Assembly: GCA_012862575.1 (NCBI GenBank) | Contig: BLSF01000075.1 | Span: 62,001-126,000, forward strand | Source: Parietichytrium sp. I65-24A | Taxonomy: Eukaryota > Sar > Bigyra > Thraustochytrida > Thraustochytriidae | Direction of reading: 5' to 3' | DNA: 64,000 nt | Part shown: piece after piece, positions 41,683-51,512 of the stretch | Layout of the letters: each line of letters begins with the position of its first letter | Position numbering within the stretch: the first letter of the stretch is position 1 | The notes under the pieces: generated by a model | Databases searched by the model: none | What the model saw: only the letters and a program-made list of their open reading frames with translations | What the model was told of the DNA's origin: nothing | Position numbers and translations under genes: made by a program

Positions 41683-43407
41683 TTACTCGGCTTGCACAGC
41701 TGCGTAAAAGATTTTACCCCGCTCGGGGATGTCTGCAGTACACAATCCTTTTGCTACGAGAAAGTTGCTTTGATGTCGCCGGATAGCTGGCGTACTTGCT
41801 TGCTTGGCCAGATGAGCCTGGGCGCTCTCCACGAGAGGTCGCGCATCTTCGCATCTGTCCAAATTCGCAAGAATGAGCGAATATAGAAAGAGGGTTCCCG
41901 TATCGCGCAAGTTCTCTGCTTCACTTCGTCCCGTTATAACTGGAAGGAGAACATCATGTGCCGTCTGAAACTGTTTTGAAAGTGCCTCTCTGTACGCATA
42001 ATTATACCTGGTATGAACGCTCCGTGGGTTCTCCTCGAAGGCGCTTTTCCAAAGTCTGTACGAGTTTGTCCACACGTAGTTCCTCTGTGAATAAAGAAAG
42101 AAGTAAGAAGAGTACACGGCCACGAGTGTGGCAATGCCAATAGAGTCCCGAAGACCCTGGGTAGAGAATCCGCGCCGAAACACCCACCCAGTCAGCGCTG
42201 CAACTCCTAGGAGAGGGAGGTACATGACGCGATCGGCTTTCATCGTGCCAATGACGAAGAAAATATTGGACGACATCAGAAATGGCGCAAGGAAGAGCGC
42301 GAAGAAGGAGATACAAACTGCCTTTTGCGTGTGCTCGAGCATCGTGCCCATCGGTAGTCTGCCTGTGATACCCAAGTAGAATAGCGAGAGCACGCATACC
42401 CACAGCGTGCCCACAAGCCCGCATCTTGGGTCGCTGACGCTTTCGATGAGCGGTATGCTTGCGCCAGACCAGTCGCAGCTCAGATGGATAGGAAGCACAA
42501 TATCATAAATGTACAGGCAGTACACGTAACTCATGGAAAGAATTCGCACGAGCAAATTATCGTGCATGGCTGCAGGGTTTTGATCCCTGCTAATGTCTGG
42601 CGGATGGCCCCCGTTTAGCGCGAGTCGTGCGGCTGCTACGAGAACCGTCTCGGTCACCAAGAAAAGAGCTCTCTTGCAGACGCTGCGTAAAATCTGTTGG
42701 CTGCGCGACGTTAGCTTGGCGAGACTGCCGATGTTCTTGAACAAGTCGTAAGCGCAACAAGAAAGCAACGCAGCAACACCTTGTTCTTTGCTCAGGAGCG
42801 CAAGCACCATGCAAAGGCAAGGTACGAGCGTGACCTTGAAAGCAGCTCCCCAAGCCATTTCCTTTGCGGGATCGTGCGCTCTGAGAGAGGCACCAAAGCA
42901 TAGAATGCTCCACATGTAGAAAAGCGACATGAGCAGTTCCGCTCTGCCAGTGATATTCGCCACCGCCTCTGCGTGCACGGGATGCATCGCAAAAACCAAA
43001 CCGCCCACCAAACCAGCCCACGCCCTTTCCATGGACGTGTCGCCGTCCTGGCAGCCCAGAACAAACCCGATGAGAACCGCCGCCGTCACTGACGCCGCGA
43101 CGTGAAGCATCACATTCGTGACGTGCATTCTCCACGCCCGGTCGGCATCGTCGCGAGCCATGCGCCAGTCCATCGCGAAGGTCGCAGTCGTGACAGGGCG
43201 AAACGACTTGTGGCTCTTCTCCTCGGCGAGCGGCTGGCCCCAAAAGTCCAGCGACACCAGGCTGCTCCACGCTCCGTCGCCCGTCACGAAAGGGTGCGCC
43301 AGCACCGCCCCTTGGTCGTCGTACACAAACTCGCCGTGGACCACGTTCCCATACGCGCACAGCGCCGCGGCCAACGCCACCACGCACGCGCTCTGCGCCA
43401 CCAGCAT
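41683..43407 (-). CDS. TMTC-like O-mannosyltransferase (GT-C fold), short form
   Basis: 574 residues from ATG at 43407 (MLVAQSACVV). An N-terminal membrane helix is followed by the GT-C acidic motif in FVYDDQGAVLAHP, then SFRPVTTATFAMDW, HVTNVMLHVAAS, GLVFAMHPVHAEAVANITGR, and LSKEQG, all typical of TMTC/DUF1736 proteins, which transfer O-linked mannose from dolichol-phosphate mannose to cadherin-like domains in the ER. The canonical TMTC has many TPRs after the membrane part; here only about 110 residues follow the last helix, with one or two weak TPR-like repeats. The frame is intact, so this looks like a short-tailed family member rather than a fragment. Confidence 0.82.
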   Translation of the reverse strand: MLVAQSACVVALAAALCAYGNVVHGEFVYDDQGAVLAHPFVTGDGAWSSLVSLDFWGQPLAEEKSHKSFRPVTTATFAMDWRMARDDADRAWRMHVTNVMLHVAASVTAAVLIGFVLGCQDGDTSMERAWAGLVGGLVFAMHPVHAEAVANITGRAELLMSLFYMWSILCFGASLRAHDPAKEMAWGAAFKVTLVPCLCMVLALLSKEQGVAALLSCCAYDLFKNIGSLAKLTSRSQQILRSVCKRALFLVTETVLVAAARLALNGGHPPDISRDQNPAAMHDNLLVRILSMSYVYCLYIYDIVLPIHLSCDWSGASIPLIESVSDPRCGLVGTLWVCVLSLFYLGITGRLPMGTMLEHTQKAVCISFFALFLAPFLMSSNIFFVIGTMKADRVMYLPLLGVAALTGWVFRRGFSTQGLRDSIGIATLVAVYSSYFFLYSQRNYVWTNSYRLWKSAFEENPRSVHTRYNYAYREALSKQFQTAHDVLLPVITGRSEAENLRDTGTLFLYSLILANLDRCEDARPLVESAQAHLAKQASTPAIRRHQSNFLVAKGLCTADIPERGKIFYAAVQAE

Positions 43408-43410
43408 CAA

Positions 43411-43851
43411 GCCGCTCTGCGCTACCTATGTCGCGTATGTCGCGTATGCCGCGTATGCGTCGCTGTCCCCGATGTCACCCGCGGAATGTACTGTGGCACG
43501 TACTGCGCTCAGTTCCAAAGCTCAAATCGTTCATTGACTGAGTGAGTGTAGGTTTGAACGAAAACCAAAATGCGCGAAAAAGAGCGATAAAGAGCGACAA
43601 AGGGCGACAAAGAGCGATAAAGAGCGATAAAGAGCGACAAAGGGCGACAAAGAGCGATAAAGAGCGATAAAGAGCGAGGTGGTGGTCAGCAGGCGTTCGT
43701 GTGGGTAGTAGTACGTACAAGACAGGACCTGACCTGACCTGTAGTACATCCGTCCTGCAACTCTTTCCCGCAGGAGTGTCCCCGCGTGTTCCGGGAACAG
43801 TGCGCGCACCCCCCGACAGAGTGGCAGCGTGGCAGAGTGGCAGCGTGCGGT
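43411..43851. repeat. Intergenic minisatellite of AGAGCGATAA / AGAGCGACAAAGGGCGAC units
   Basis: About 43579-43677 is built of alternating near-identical 10- and 9-base units around AGAGCGA. A GTCGCGTATGTCGCGTATGC repeat precedes it (43427-43456). Nothing coding on either strand. It lies between the divergent TMTC-like and TPR genes. Confidence 0.7.
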
Positions 43852-44842
43852 ATGAGTGGGTCCTTCTGGCGGCGCGAGCTGCGCGCGTACGCGGCGGTGT
43901 GCGCGGGGACGTTATTGGCGGTGGGCGCGTACAAGTACGGGTACCACGACCGTCTCCCGGTGCGCGCGGCCGCGGCCATGGCGCAGGGGTCCTCGCTGCA
44001 GGCGGAACGGCGCTGGAACGATGCCGCCAAGCAGTACCGCCGCGCGCTCAACATCGTGCAAGCGTCCCCGTTCGACGACAAGAGCCGCTTCCTTGTTCTC
44101 TTCGAGCTCGCCTTCTGCTACGACCAGGCCGGCCTCCGTGTCCTCGCGGAAGAAACGTACGTGAAAGCGGCGAGGACAGCCGGCGCCGCGGACACATCCA
44201 GAGACAGGGTCCGCCACGCCAAGGCGGTTTGCTTGGAGCGTCTGGCGCAGCTTCGCCAGGAGGACGACAACACGAACGAGGCGCTGGCGTTGTACGTGCA
44301 GGCGCTGGAGACGCTCGTGCAGGACCCTGCGAAACTGGAGGCTTGCTGGGAGACGTGGGCCGCGGACAGGCGCAAGTTGGGACGCAATTGCGTGCTCAAG
44401 AGGACCGCGCAGGAGGTCGAGAACGCGCAGAACAATGCGCTCGCGAACTGGAACCGACGGCGGGCAGCGAGCGCTGTTGCCGCTGCCGCTGCCCGGTGAT
44501 GGTGATGATGGTCATGGTCATGGTCATGGCGTTGACGGCGGCAGAGATGACTTGGCTGGACGTGCAGATGGGGCCAAGATGATGACTGTGAAAGGGCCCG
44601 TGCTGACCAGCCGCGTGGCCAAGGACGTTGCCGGAATACTCAACAATCTGGCGATGCTTTACTTCCAAATCGGACAGGAACCGGCCGCAATCAGTGTGCT
44701 CGGAAGATGTCTTGCCGTGGCGGACACATGTTTGGAGGAGTCTGACATTGACAGGGACACCCGCGCCGCTGTCAAGAAGGCTGCCGATTTGTACTTTGAT
44801 GCGGTTGGGCAAGAGTTGGAAACGGCTTCGTCCGAGTCGTGA
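43852..44842 (+). CDS. Membrane-anchored TPR protein, TTC19/Mgr3-like, with a short intron or frame break
   Basis: From ATG at 43852: a basic start with one membrane helix (YAAVCAGTLLAVGAYKYGY), then TPR-like repeats (AQGSSLQAERRWNDAAKQYR; FELAFCYDQAGLRVLAEETY; RLAQLRQEDDNTNEALALYV; NLAMLYFQIGQEPAAISVLG). This resembles mitochondrial inner-membrane TPR proteins such as TTC19 or Mgr3. The first frame stops at 44497-44499; coding continues in another frame to 44842. A 49-base GTGATG...GGCAG intron (44496-44544) joins them exactly in phase (CG|A). It would be the shortest intron here and is a GATGGTCATGG repeat, so a coding Gly/His-rich linker with an indel is the alternative. Confidence 0.65.
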
Positions 44843-45989
44843 GCCGGCAGGATGCGATTCTGGTTGTATTTTGCTTGTCCTGATTGTATCGGGTCGACTT
44901 TTTATGGCCATGGAAAAACTCTAAAAGATAACCTCGCCTGTTTCACCTTTTCTGCGTCAGATTTTTGTTAATTGTTGTCACACGGAATCAACGTCAAGTG
45001 TTTGCTTTCGCAAAGTACCTCTCTTTTTCTAACAGTAAATAATAATTATGATAAAACTGGTTCCCTTGTCTGTCCTGGAAATTGCCATCGAGACTGATAG
45101 CAATGCAAGCAAAGGCCAGGTATGGAGTGAACCCTGAAAGGCCGGAAGAACTTCACAGAGTCCAGCCCTGGCCTCCTGCAGCGTTCGAAACGGCTGTGTC
45201 CCACAAACTCCACAAGCCGAGCTACTTGAGCAAGCCCAAAACCTCTAGCTAGATGTTTAGACGCCAACCAAACGGCGTCGATGACGCACTGCGCTGCTTT
45301 CCAACGACAGCCACTCACCGTCAATCAATCAATCAATCAATTAGTCAGCAGCTTGCAGTCAACCAGCTCATCCTCAAAAAGCATCAACTCAATCATTCCA
45401 CCTCCGAGTCTCGCGGAGCCCTAACAACGCTCTGGCTCGAGATCTGACTCATGTATGCACACTAATGCTCTAGAAAACTCAAAACCTTTTCTTTCTTTCT
45501 TTCCACAGGCTACCAGTTTCAAGCCTACCAGACAGGTAGTGCTGCGACTTGTGCTGCCCGTGATTGCGAACCTGGTCCGGTGCGAGCCGCACTGGTGTCG
45601 TGGAGTTTGCTGTGTTTAGTTTTGACCCCCCAACAACGGGAAATACATTTCTTGTGGCACTTACTACTCTAAACTTTGCTGTTTATTGCACAAGCAAGTT
45701 GTTGGACGCTGTATACGCGGGCTCGAGGACACAAGAAGCGCGGACTTGCACGCAAATTTCTAAGAAAGGTGTGCCAGTGCACATGGGACACTAGCTGCGC
45801 GAGATTAATTTCGTTCTGGTCTTGCCTTAACGTTAGGTCCATTTCCACGGCAGCTATTTGGAGACGAGCACAGTGCACTCGCTATATACAGAGAAGAGAA
45901 TCCCGGAAAGTCGGGCGGTGAGAATACGCTGTCGGTCAACTGACGGCGGTGTGTGAGTGCGCCTTGTTGGGGGGTTTCGGGAGCATAAG
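44843..45989. other. Intergenic region
   Basis: No gene supported. (CAAT)n-type repeat at about 45325-45345 and a TTTCTTTCTTTCTTTCCACAG pyrimidine-AG stretch ending near 45509 that resembles an acceptor, but no exon that I can recognise follows it. Confidence 0.45.
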
Positions 45990-46811
45990 ATGGACATATG
46001 CCGGATTTGCCACGACTCGAGAGAGGAGAGCAACGAGGAGCTCATTTCGCCGTGCAACTGTCAAGGGTCTCTCAAATTTGTACACGCAAGCTGCTTGGAT
46101 CGATGGAGGATTATGAATATGGAGAATGCCAATCGGTCCAAATGTCAGCTCTGCCAAGCTGATTTCCGTCTTGTGGGAACAGGAAGGCTGGCTCAGAGTA
46201 GCCTGTTCCGATCGCTGCTCTCGCACAAGAGGTTGTACAAATATTTCATTCGCTCGCTCAGCACCGTTTGTCTTGTGCCTCTTTCCTTTGGAGCACTGTT
46301 TCTCTCCAACATGCTGAAACGAGATGATGTATACGTGGCCGGACCGACGGACGTTCACGCGAAGCCGTGGAGAAGACGCGCGTTTGGGGTCTTGCTTAGT
46401 CAGCAGATGCTCAAGGAAATCAACATGTACATCGCAGGCTGCTCACCCAAACAAATATCACGGCTTGCTCTTTTCATTTTTGGGCTGAGCAAACTTGGGA
46501 GCTACGGCTGCACTGTCTGGCTTTTCACAGATGGCATGAGCAGCTTCTTCCCTGTACATACAATCACTCCAACGGGCGAGAGACGGCCCTCCCCAGCACT
46601 TGCCATTTTCAAAGCCGTGCTAGAATTCTATGTAGTCCCTGTGTGCCTGCGAACGCCAGAGTCAGTTCATCGCTTGCCACTTTTCCTTGCAACCACGTTG
46701 ATCGGTCTCTGCTACGTTGTGGCTCGCACCGAGCAAAAACTGCGCGTATTACTCTTGGGATTTCTGCCAATATGCAAGCAAATCGAGCTCGGTACATTGT
46801 CCCGCAGCTAG
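45990..46811 (+). CDS. MARCH-type RING-CH membrane E3 ubiquitin ligase
   Basis: 273 residues from ATG at 45990 (MDICRICHDS). The RINGv C4HC3 pattern is complete at the very start: CRICHDS, SPCNCQGSLKFVHASCLDRW, then KCQLCQADF (residues about 4-60). Two or more hydrophobic segments follow (VCLVPLSFGALFLS; FKAVLEFYVVPVCL; FLATTLIGLCYVVA). MARCH proteins ubiquitinate membrane cargo and act in ER, endosomes or plasma membrane. The rest has no other domain that I recognise. Single exon; convergent with NSA2. Confidence 0.85.
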   Translation: MDICRICHDSREESNEELISPCNCQGSLKFVHASCLDRWRIMNMENANRSKCQLCQADFRLVGTGRLAQSSLFRSLLSHKRLYKYFIRSLSTVCLVPLSFGALFLSNMLKRDDVYVAGPTDVHAKPWRRRAFGVLLSQQMLKEINMYIAGCSPKQISRLALFIFGLSKLGSYGCTVWLFTDGMSSFFPVHTITPTGERRPSPALAIFKAVLEFYVVPVCLRTPESVHRLPLFLATTLIGLCYVVARTEQKLRVLLLGFLPICKQIELGTLSRS

Positions 46812-47139
46812 ACGCTCTTTTGCGCTCTCTGCAATGCTATAATTTTGTGTTTATTAAAAATGATTTTGTTACAGTTGGTTTTATTAACAGTAAATTACTT
46901 TTTTGGTCGGCCCCCGTCGATGCATGCCAACATGCCACCCTTGGCCCTCCGTTAAACTCCTCGGCTGTTAGGCGAAGACGATCTCGCCCCCAACCGCCCA
47001 CTCACACAGTTCACACATACCTCAAAACAAAAAACCAACCAAGCGGGTCCCTTTTCCTTTAATAGAAGCAAATATAAAGGTGGAAACCAAAAAAGGAAAA
47101 GATAGGGGGAAAAAAATCAACTCTATTCGCGCGAAAAAT
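46812..47139. other. Short AT-rich spacer between convergent genes
   Basis: About 330 AT-rich bases between the stops of the RING-CH and NSA2 genes, including an A-rich run (47080-47118). Probably both 3' untranslated regions. No gene. Confidence 0.5.
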
Positions 47140-48065
47140 TTAGACAAGAAGCACAGCGTTTACACAGCCATCAAGCTCAGGATGGTTGGTGACCTGAGCG
47201 TACTTGCCAAACACCACTTTACCAGTCGTGGTCACTAGACCAAGGTCGCTCACGTTCACCTCAATAATGGTTCCCTTCGTCAGGACGCCCAAAGTTGTGT
47301 ACAAAGTGCTCTGCGGGTTCTTCTTTACGCCCAGGATGTCGAGCTGGAAAGTCGCTTGCAGTTCAGGATGGGTCACGTTCGCCTTCTTCATGCGAAGACC
47401 GCTTGGCCGAATGAAGCGCTCGTATTTGGGCGGTTTGCGGGTGAAAGATTCGCCAACAAAGGTTGGTTTAGTCACCATACGCTTCCACTGAGCCTTCTTC
47501 TTTTTACCAGTGCGAAGTGCTTTAAACATCTCGTCATCGCTAATCGGTTTGACTTTCTGTGATTAATCCTCAACGGCAAAAAACAAAAAAGAAGAAGAAA
47601 CGCAAACAGTCGTCAGTATGATGATGCGGAAAACCAGAACCTAGCAACGCCTGACAGCACGATGTGCATACCAGAAAAAAAAAAAAAAGTGATACTTACA
47701 GGAATTGGCACCTCCCACTTGCCGGCCTTCTCCTTGCGCTTCTGCTTGACAGTGTTGGATAGGACTTTAGCGCGAGTGGTGGCTTCACGATCCAAAAGGT
47801 ACGCAGGCATGGCCCCTTTCTCGACTTCCTCCTCCTTGGCATGCTTGTTGTTGCGTTGATCGTGCATGGCGATCGTCTTCTTCATGGTCGCCTTCTCCTT
47901 GAACCTCTTTTGGTTGTACAACTTGGCCTTCAGTCCGTGCACCTTCTGCGCAAACTTACTGCGCCTGTGCACCTCGCGAGCCTCGCGTTTACGCTCGCGC
48001 TCTTCTGCATCGAAGCGGCGGCCATACCGCTTCTTATGCAGCTCCATGTGCTCATTCTGAGGCAT
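47140..48065 (-). CDS. NSA2: Ribosome biogenesis protein NSA2
   Basis: Exons 48065..47700 and 47556..47140, joined across a 143-base GTAAGT...ACAG intron in phase 0, giving 260 residues, the usual NSA2 length. Family text: [17 protein letters not shown] at the start; KWEVPIP at the exon end; [69 protein letters not shown] at the C-terminus, related to ribosomal protein eS8. NSA2 is a nucleolar factor of pre-60S assembly needed for 27S pre-rRNA processing. Both ends and the splice are firm. Confidence 0.95.
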
Positions 48066-49182
48066 CTTTCCCGCGCTCCTACGCTACAAATGCCTGCAAT
48101 CCCAGCTCCTTACCAAATCTGCGATTCGCGCAACGCGCAAGCCCACGCTCGCGCTTTTGCTCGCCCTTGGACGCGTGCAAATCTGAGTTGATGGATGAAT
48201 AGATGAATGAATGAATGAATGAATGAAGGGATGCTTCAGTTGGTGAGATGGTGAGTTGGTGAGATGGTGAGTTGGTGAGATTGTGAATGAGAGGAGATGG
48301 ATCTCAGTCGGTGGGTCAAGCAGCTAACTGGACGAGCGAGAGATGTGTGTGTATCTATCTCTCTGTCCTCGCTGTCTCTCCAACTCTTTCCCTCTCTGTC
48401 CCTCTCTTCCTTCGTCTTCTCACGTTTCGCTGTCTTTCTTTCTTTCGTTCTTTCTTTCTTTTCCTTTGTTGCGCACCAACCAAGTTGACCCTTTCCCGCC
48501 TACCCCTTGTTACGGTTTATTATAGTATACAGTGCTACTTATGTGATAGTTATGGCTAGTTGGGTGTGGATATGCGGGGAGATAGGGGAGTAGGTAGGAG
48601 GGTGTTAGTGGAGTGGATTAGATGGGGTTATGCGGAGAGGGCGGTAGTGGTAGGTTATGAGTATTGGGTGGGATGGTAGTGTTACTAGTATGGTTTGTAG
48701 ATGATGGTAGACCAGGTCCTGCTCATGTTGGTTGTTGTTCAAGTTGGATGTTTGTTGTTGGATGATGAGAGCGGAGACTTGTGAAAGTTTCGTTACTTTG
48801 ATGGGCGGGCAAGGCGTCTCTGTCTGCTCACGAGTGAGCTCACAAATGCAGAGCAAACTATCCATATTGGAAGGCAGGGTGCCGCCTGCTGATTTGACAA
48901 TTGAGAATCTGATTTATCTCTCATCTGTCGACAGGCATGGACTTTCCATTGATGCAAGGTTGCAAGGTTGCAAGAATTTATTTCAAAACGACACCCCAGC
49001 GATGGACAAGATGAATTATGTGTGCTTTGGGGTGCATATATTTTTTTGTAGCGGCAGCCAATTGCCAGACAGAACTGTTTAGAGAACGTGCGAAAGGGAG
49101 CTGCTCGTGAAACGGAACGTAAACATCCTTAGAAAGCTCGAGTTTAGGAGCTCTATGTTTTATTTCAAACGAGATGCACTTT
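48066..49182. other. Intergenic region rich in simple repeats
   Basis: (GAAT)n at about 48200-48227, GGTGAGATGGTGAGTT repeats at 48241-48286, CT-rich tracts at 48355-48470, and a long GT-rich stretch to about 48780. No credible gene. Confidence 0.6.
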
Positions 49183-49863
49183 TTAGGACTGTAGTTTTTG
49201 CGCGCCTGCCTGAGCAAGCGCCAAGTAATTGGTTCGCAGCTGCTTGAGCCGATCTTTCCATTGGCTCGTGGACTTGTGGAGAATGACAAGGTTTTGGAGC
49301 AGCTCATATTGCGGTCCATCCGGGGTATTTACCAGAATGCGCGGCTTGACCTGGACCTCCAACAGTTTGTGTGGCCCGATGTTCCTCTTAGACTCTCCAA
49401 ATCGTTGGATCTCTTGCCACGTGTAGAACCTGCGAGTAAAGGATGTGAACAAGAGCCTGTCGCTCTTGAACCCGCAGCAACCTGGTGTCCTGAGGCTCGT
49501 GGCGCCAAACCCCTTGGTGGTCACGAAATATACAATGTCCTTCATCACTCGCTGTCGCAGTATACATTCCGGAAGGAAGCGCAGCAGCGCATATGCAGCA
49601 AACATGAAAAGGATCACCCCAAACATGACCTTTTTCCAAAAGTCAAATCCCACCACAAAAGCAGCCACCGTCGCGCCGGCCACCCCGGCCAGAACGACCG
49701 CAAAGAAGCCCATTTGCACAGCGAAAAAGCCTCCGTCCAGCTTCCACGACCTCTTCACCAGCTCCGGATCAGGCAAGATGATCTCCACCAGCTCTCCATG
49801 CGCCGGGAACAGCGCGCCTCTCACTGCGCGGACCACGCCATCTTCATCCTCGAGACCCACCAT
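49183..49863 (-). CDS. Two-helix membrane protein, unknown
   Basis: 226 residues from ATG at 49863 (MVGLEDEDGVVRAV). A soluble N-terminal stretch precedes two membrane helices (FAVVLAGVAGATVAAFVVGF; VMFGVILFMFAAYALL), then a soluble domain with VKDIVYFVTTKGFG-like strands (IVYFVTTKGFGATSLRTPGC) and a C-terminal helix. The arrangement recalls small mitochondrial TMEM-type assembly proteins, but no specific match is justified. Single exon, intact, with codon use like its neighbours. Confidence 0.65.
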   Translation of the reverse strand: MVGLEDEDGVVRAVRGALFPAHGELVEIILPDPELVKRSWKLDGGFFAVQMGFFAVVLAGVAGATVAAFVVGFDFWKKVMFGVILFMFAAYALLRFLPECILRQRVMKDIVYFVTTKGFGATSLRTPGCCGFKSDRLLFTSFTRRFYTWQEIQRFGESKRNIGPHKLLEVQVKPRILVNTPDGPQYELLQNLVILHKSTSQWKDRLKQLRTNYLALAQAGAQKLQS

Positions 49864-51512
49864 CTGCTTCGCTAGCCTAACATAACCCCCCCTTCCTTCT
49901 CCTCCTCCAAGCGTCCCCGCGGACTGCTTTATTACCCTACCGTTGACGCTAGCTAGCTGCGTTACGAGCCAATAATCAGCGCGCCACTTGAGGTGTGTAC
50001 CACCTGCTGGTGCTAGCTAGCCAGTAGGATGGAGTACCGGTACAAACATTCGGAATTCTGGTGAATTCTGGTTCCAGTTCCCGAGCCGAGTCCTAAATTG
50101 CGGTGCTAGCGATTTCAAGTAGTGGCGGGTGGATGATGGGTCTAGTATTGGTGATGACGGTCACCGTATTTCTGAGCAGGTTTTTTTTGTTCTTTATATT
50201 TTACGAAACAGTTATTTACAGTTGATTTAAATTTGCGATCAAAAGGTTTTGGTCTGTTTTCTATAAAAGGACTTTTTATACAGTTGAATAAAATTTCGTT
50301 GTCTTCAGCCACACCGCGAACTCTCACTTATAAAAACATCTACTCCAAGCATAGAGCCCTAGTGTAAATTATACAAATCGGTTAAAAAATAGAGTATGTA
50401 GCAGATAAGGGAAACTGTGGAAAGCCGGGAAGAACCGAGCGAAACTCTGCGTTTCGCTGACGACATAGATTTCACAGCGTCACTAGCCTAGAGATAACAT
50501 AGATAGAAACTATCATAGTAACCGAGTGCATTTGTTGTTGGAGATTGTTTGAGATTGATTGAGAGTAAAACCTTCGCGTAGAACTCCTTAAGGTGGCTAA
50601 ATTATACTACCGTTATCCTTAATGCGAAAGTGAGATCGTGCAAGCGATCTTCAAAGTGGCGAACACTACTGACCGCGTTAGCCATTTGCAATTGTATGGC
50701 GTTTGAGCCACCTACTATAAACCATAGAACACTCAATTCAAATTCAATCGCTACCAACTACATTACATGCGCACTACACTAGAACTTTCCCGGCCGTAGA
50801 TCATCCTTCTACCTCTATCTATAATCCGTTAACCCGGGACGCTAGTACCTTGCTTATTAGGAGGGGAGGAGTACACAATCCCTACGCGAAACAGTAGGAC
50901 GAGGGGAGAGAGAGAGGACCACCACTCCTGACAAGTCGTCACTGAGAAAGAAAGAGAGAGAGAAAGAGAGAGAGGCACTTACCGCAACTGCTATCCACAG
51001 CTACTCCCCGCAGCGAGTACGTGTACAGGGTACGCGCGCACACCCGCAGCGCTCTGTACATGTACGCGACAGACCCAGTCGTCCCATTGTCCAATTGTCC
51101 CATATTCCCATAATCCCAGTGTCCAGTTGTCCCATATTCCCATCATCCCATAGTTCAGACAGGAGAAAAGACAAAGGACACAGGACAAAGGATTAAGGAC
51201 AAAGGATCTGGCCAACTCGCTTGTCATATACTTGGAATCTTGGCATCGAGGACGCAGGGGAAGGGGAAGATTTGAAGGGATTGAGATTAAATTGGAGCTG
51301 CAAGATTGGTTTTCCATATGTGAAGAAGCGTCAAGAGCACAAAGAGTGTGGGAAGTAGTCAATTTTTGCAAACGTATCGCGGGGTTCGCATCTTTCCATT
51401 GGACGCTGAAGGGTTGGCGAGTACTTGTGTCTGTTTTTGTTGTTTGGATCAACAGAATTGGAAGTTTTCATCATCCTGGACCAAGTCGAGATTGGAGACG
51501 TGGCTGGTGAAC
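49864..51512. other. 1.6 kb intergenic region
   Basis: No gene recognised. GCTAGCTAG motifs at about 49949 and 50011, ACCGGT at 50036-50041, an AT-rich block at 50170-50310, GA-rich microsatellite near 50945-50975, and CCCATATTCCCAT repeats at about 51100-51150. The downstream gene's frame is open from about 51348 but has no ATG before 51513. Confidence 0.5.

Noticed and set aside
43820-43850. TGGCAGAGTGG, resembling a tRNA A box
   Set aside because: It sits in a GTGGCAGC repeat and no matching B box (GGTTCGA) or acceptor stem is present downstream. No convincing tRNA was seen anywhere in the window.
45485-45509. Pyrimidine tract plus CAG as an acceptor of a hidden gene
   Set aside because: No exon-like sequence follows and no donor upstream could be paired with it.
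50142-50327. A 61-codon minus-strand frame in an AT-rich block
   Set aside because: Starts at GTG, is dominated by Lys/Asn/Phe from AT-rich sequence and has no splice or promoter context; composition explains it.
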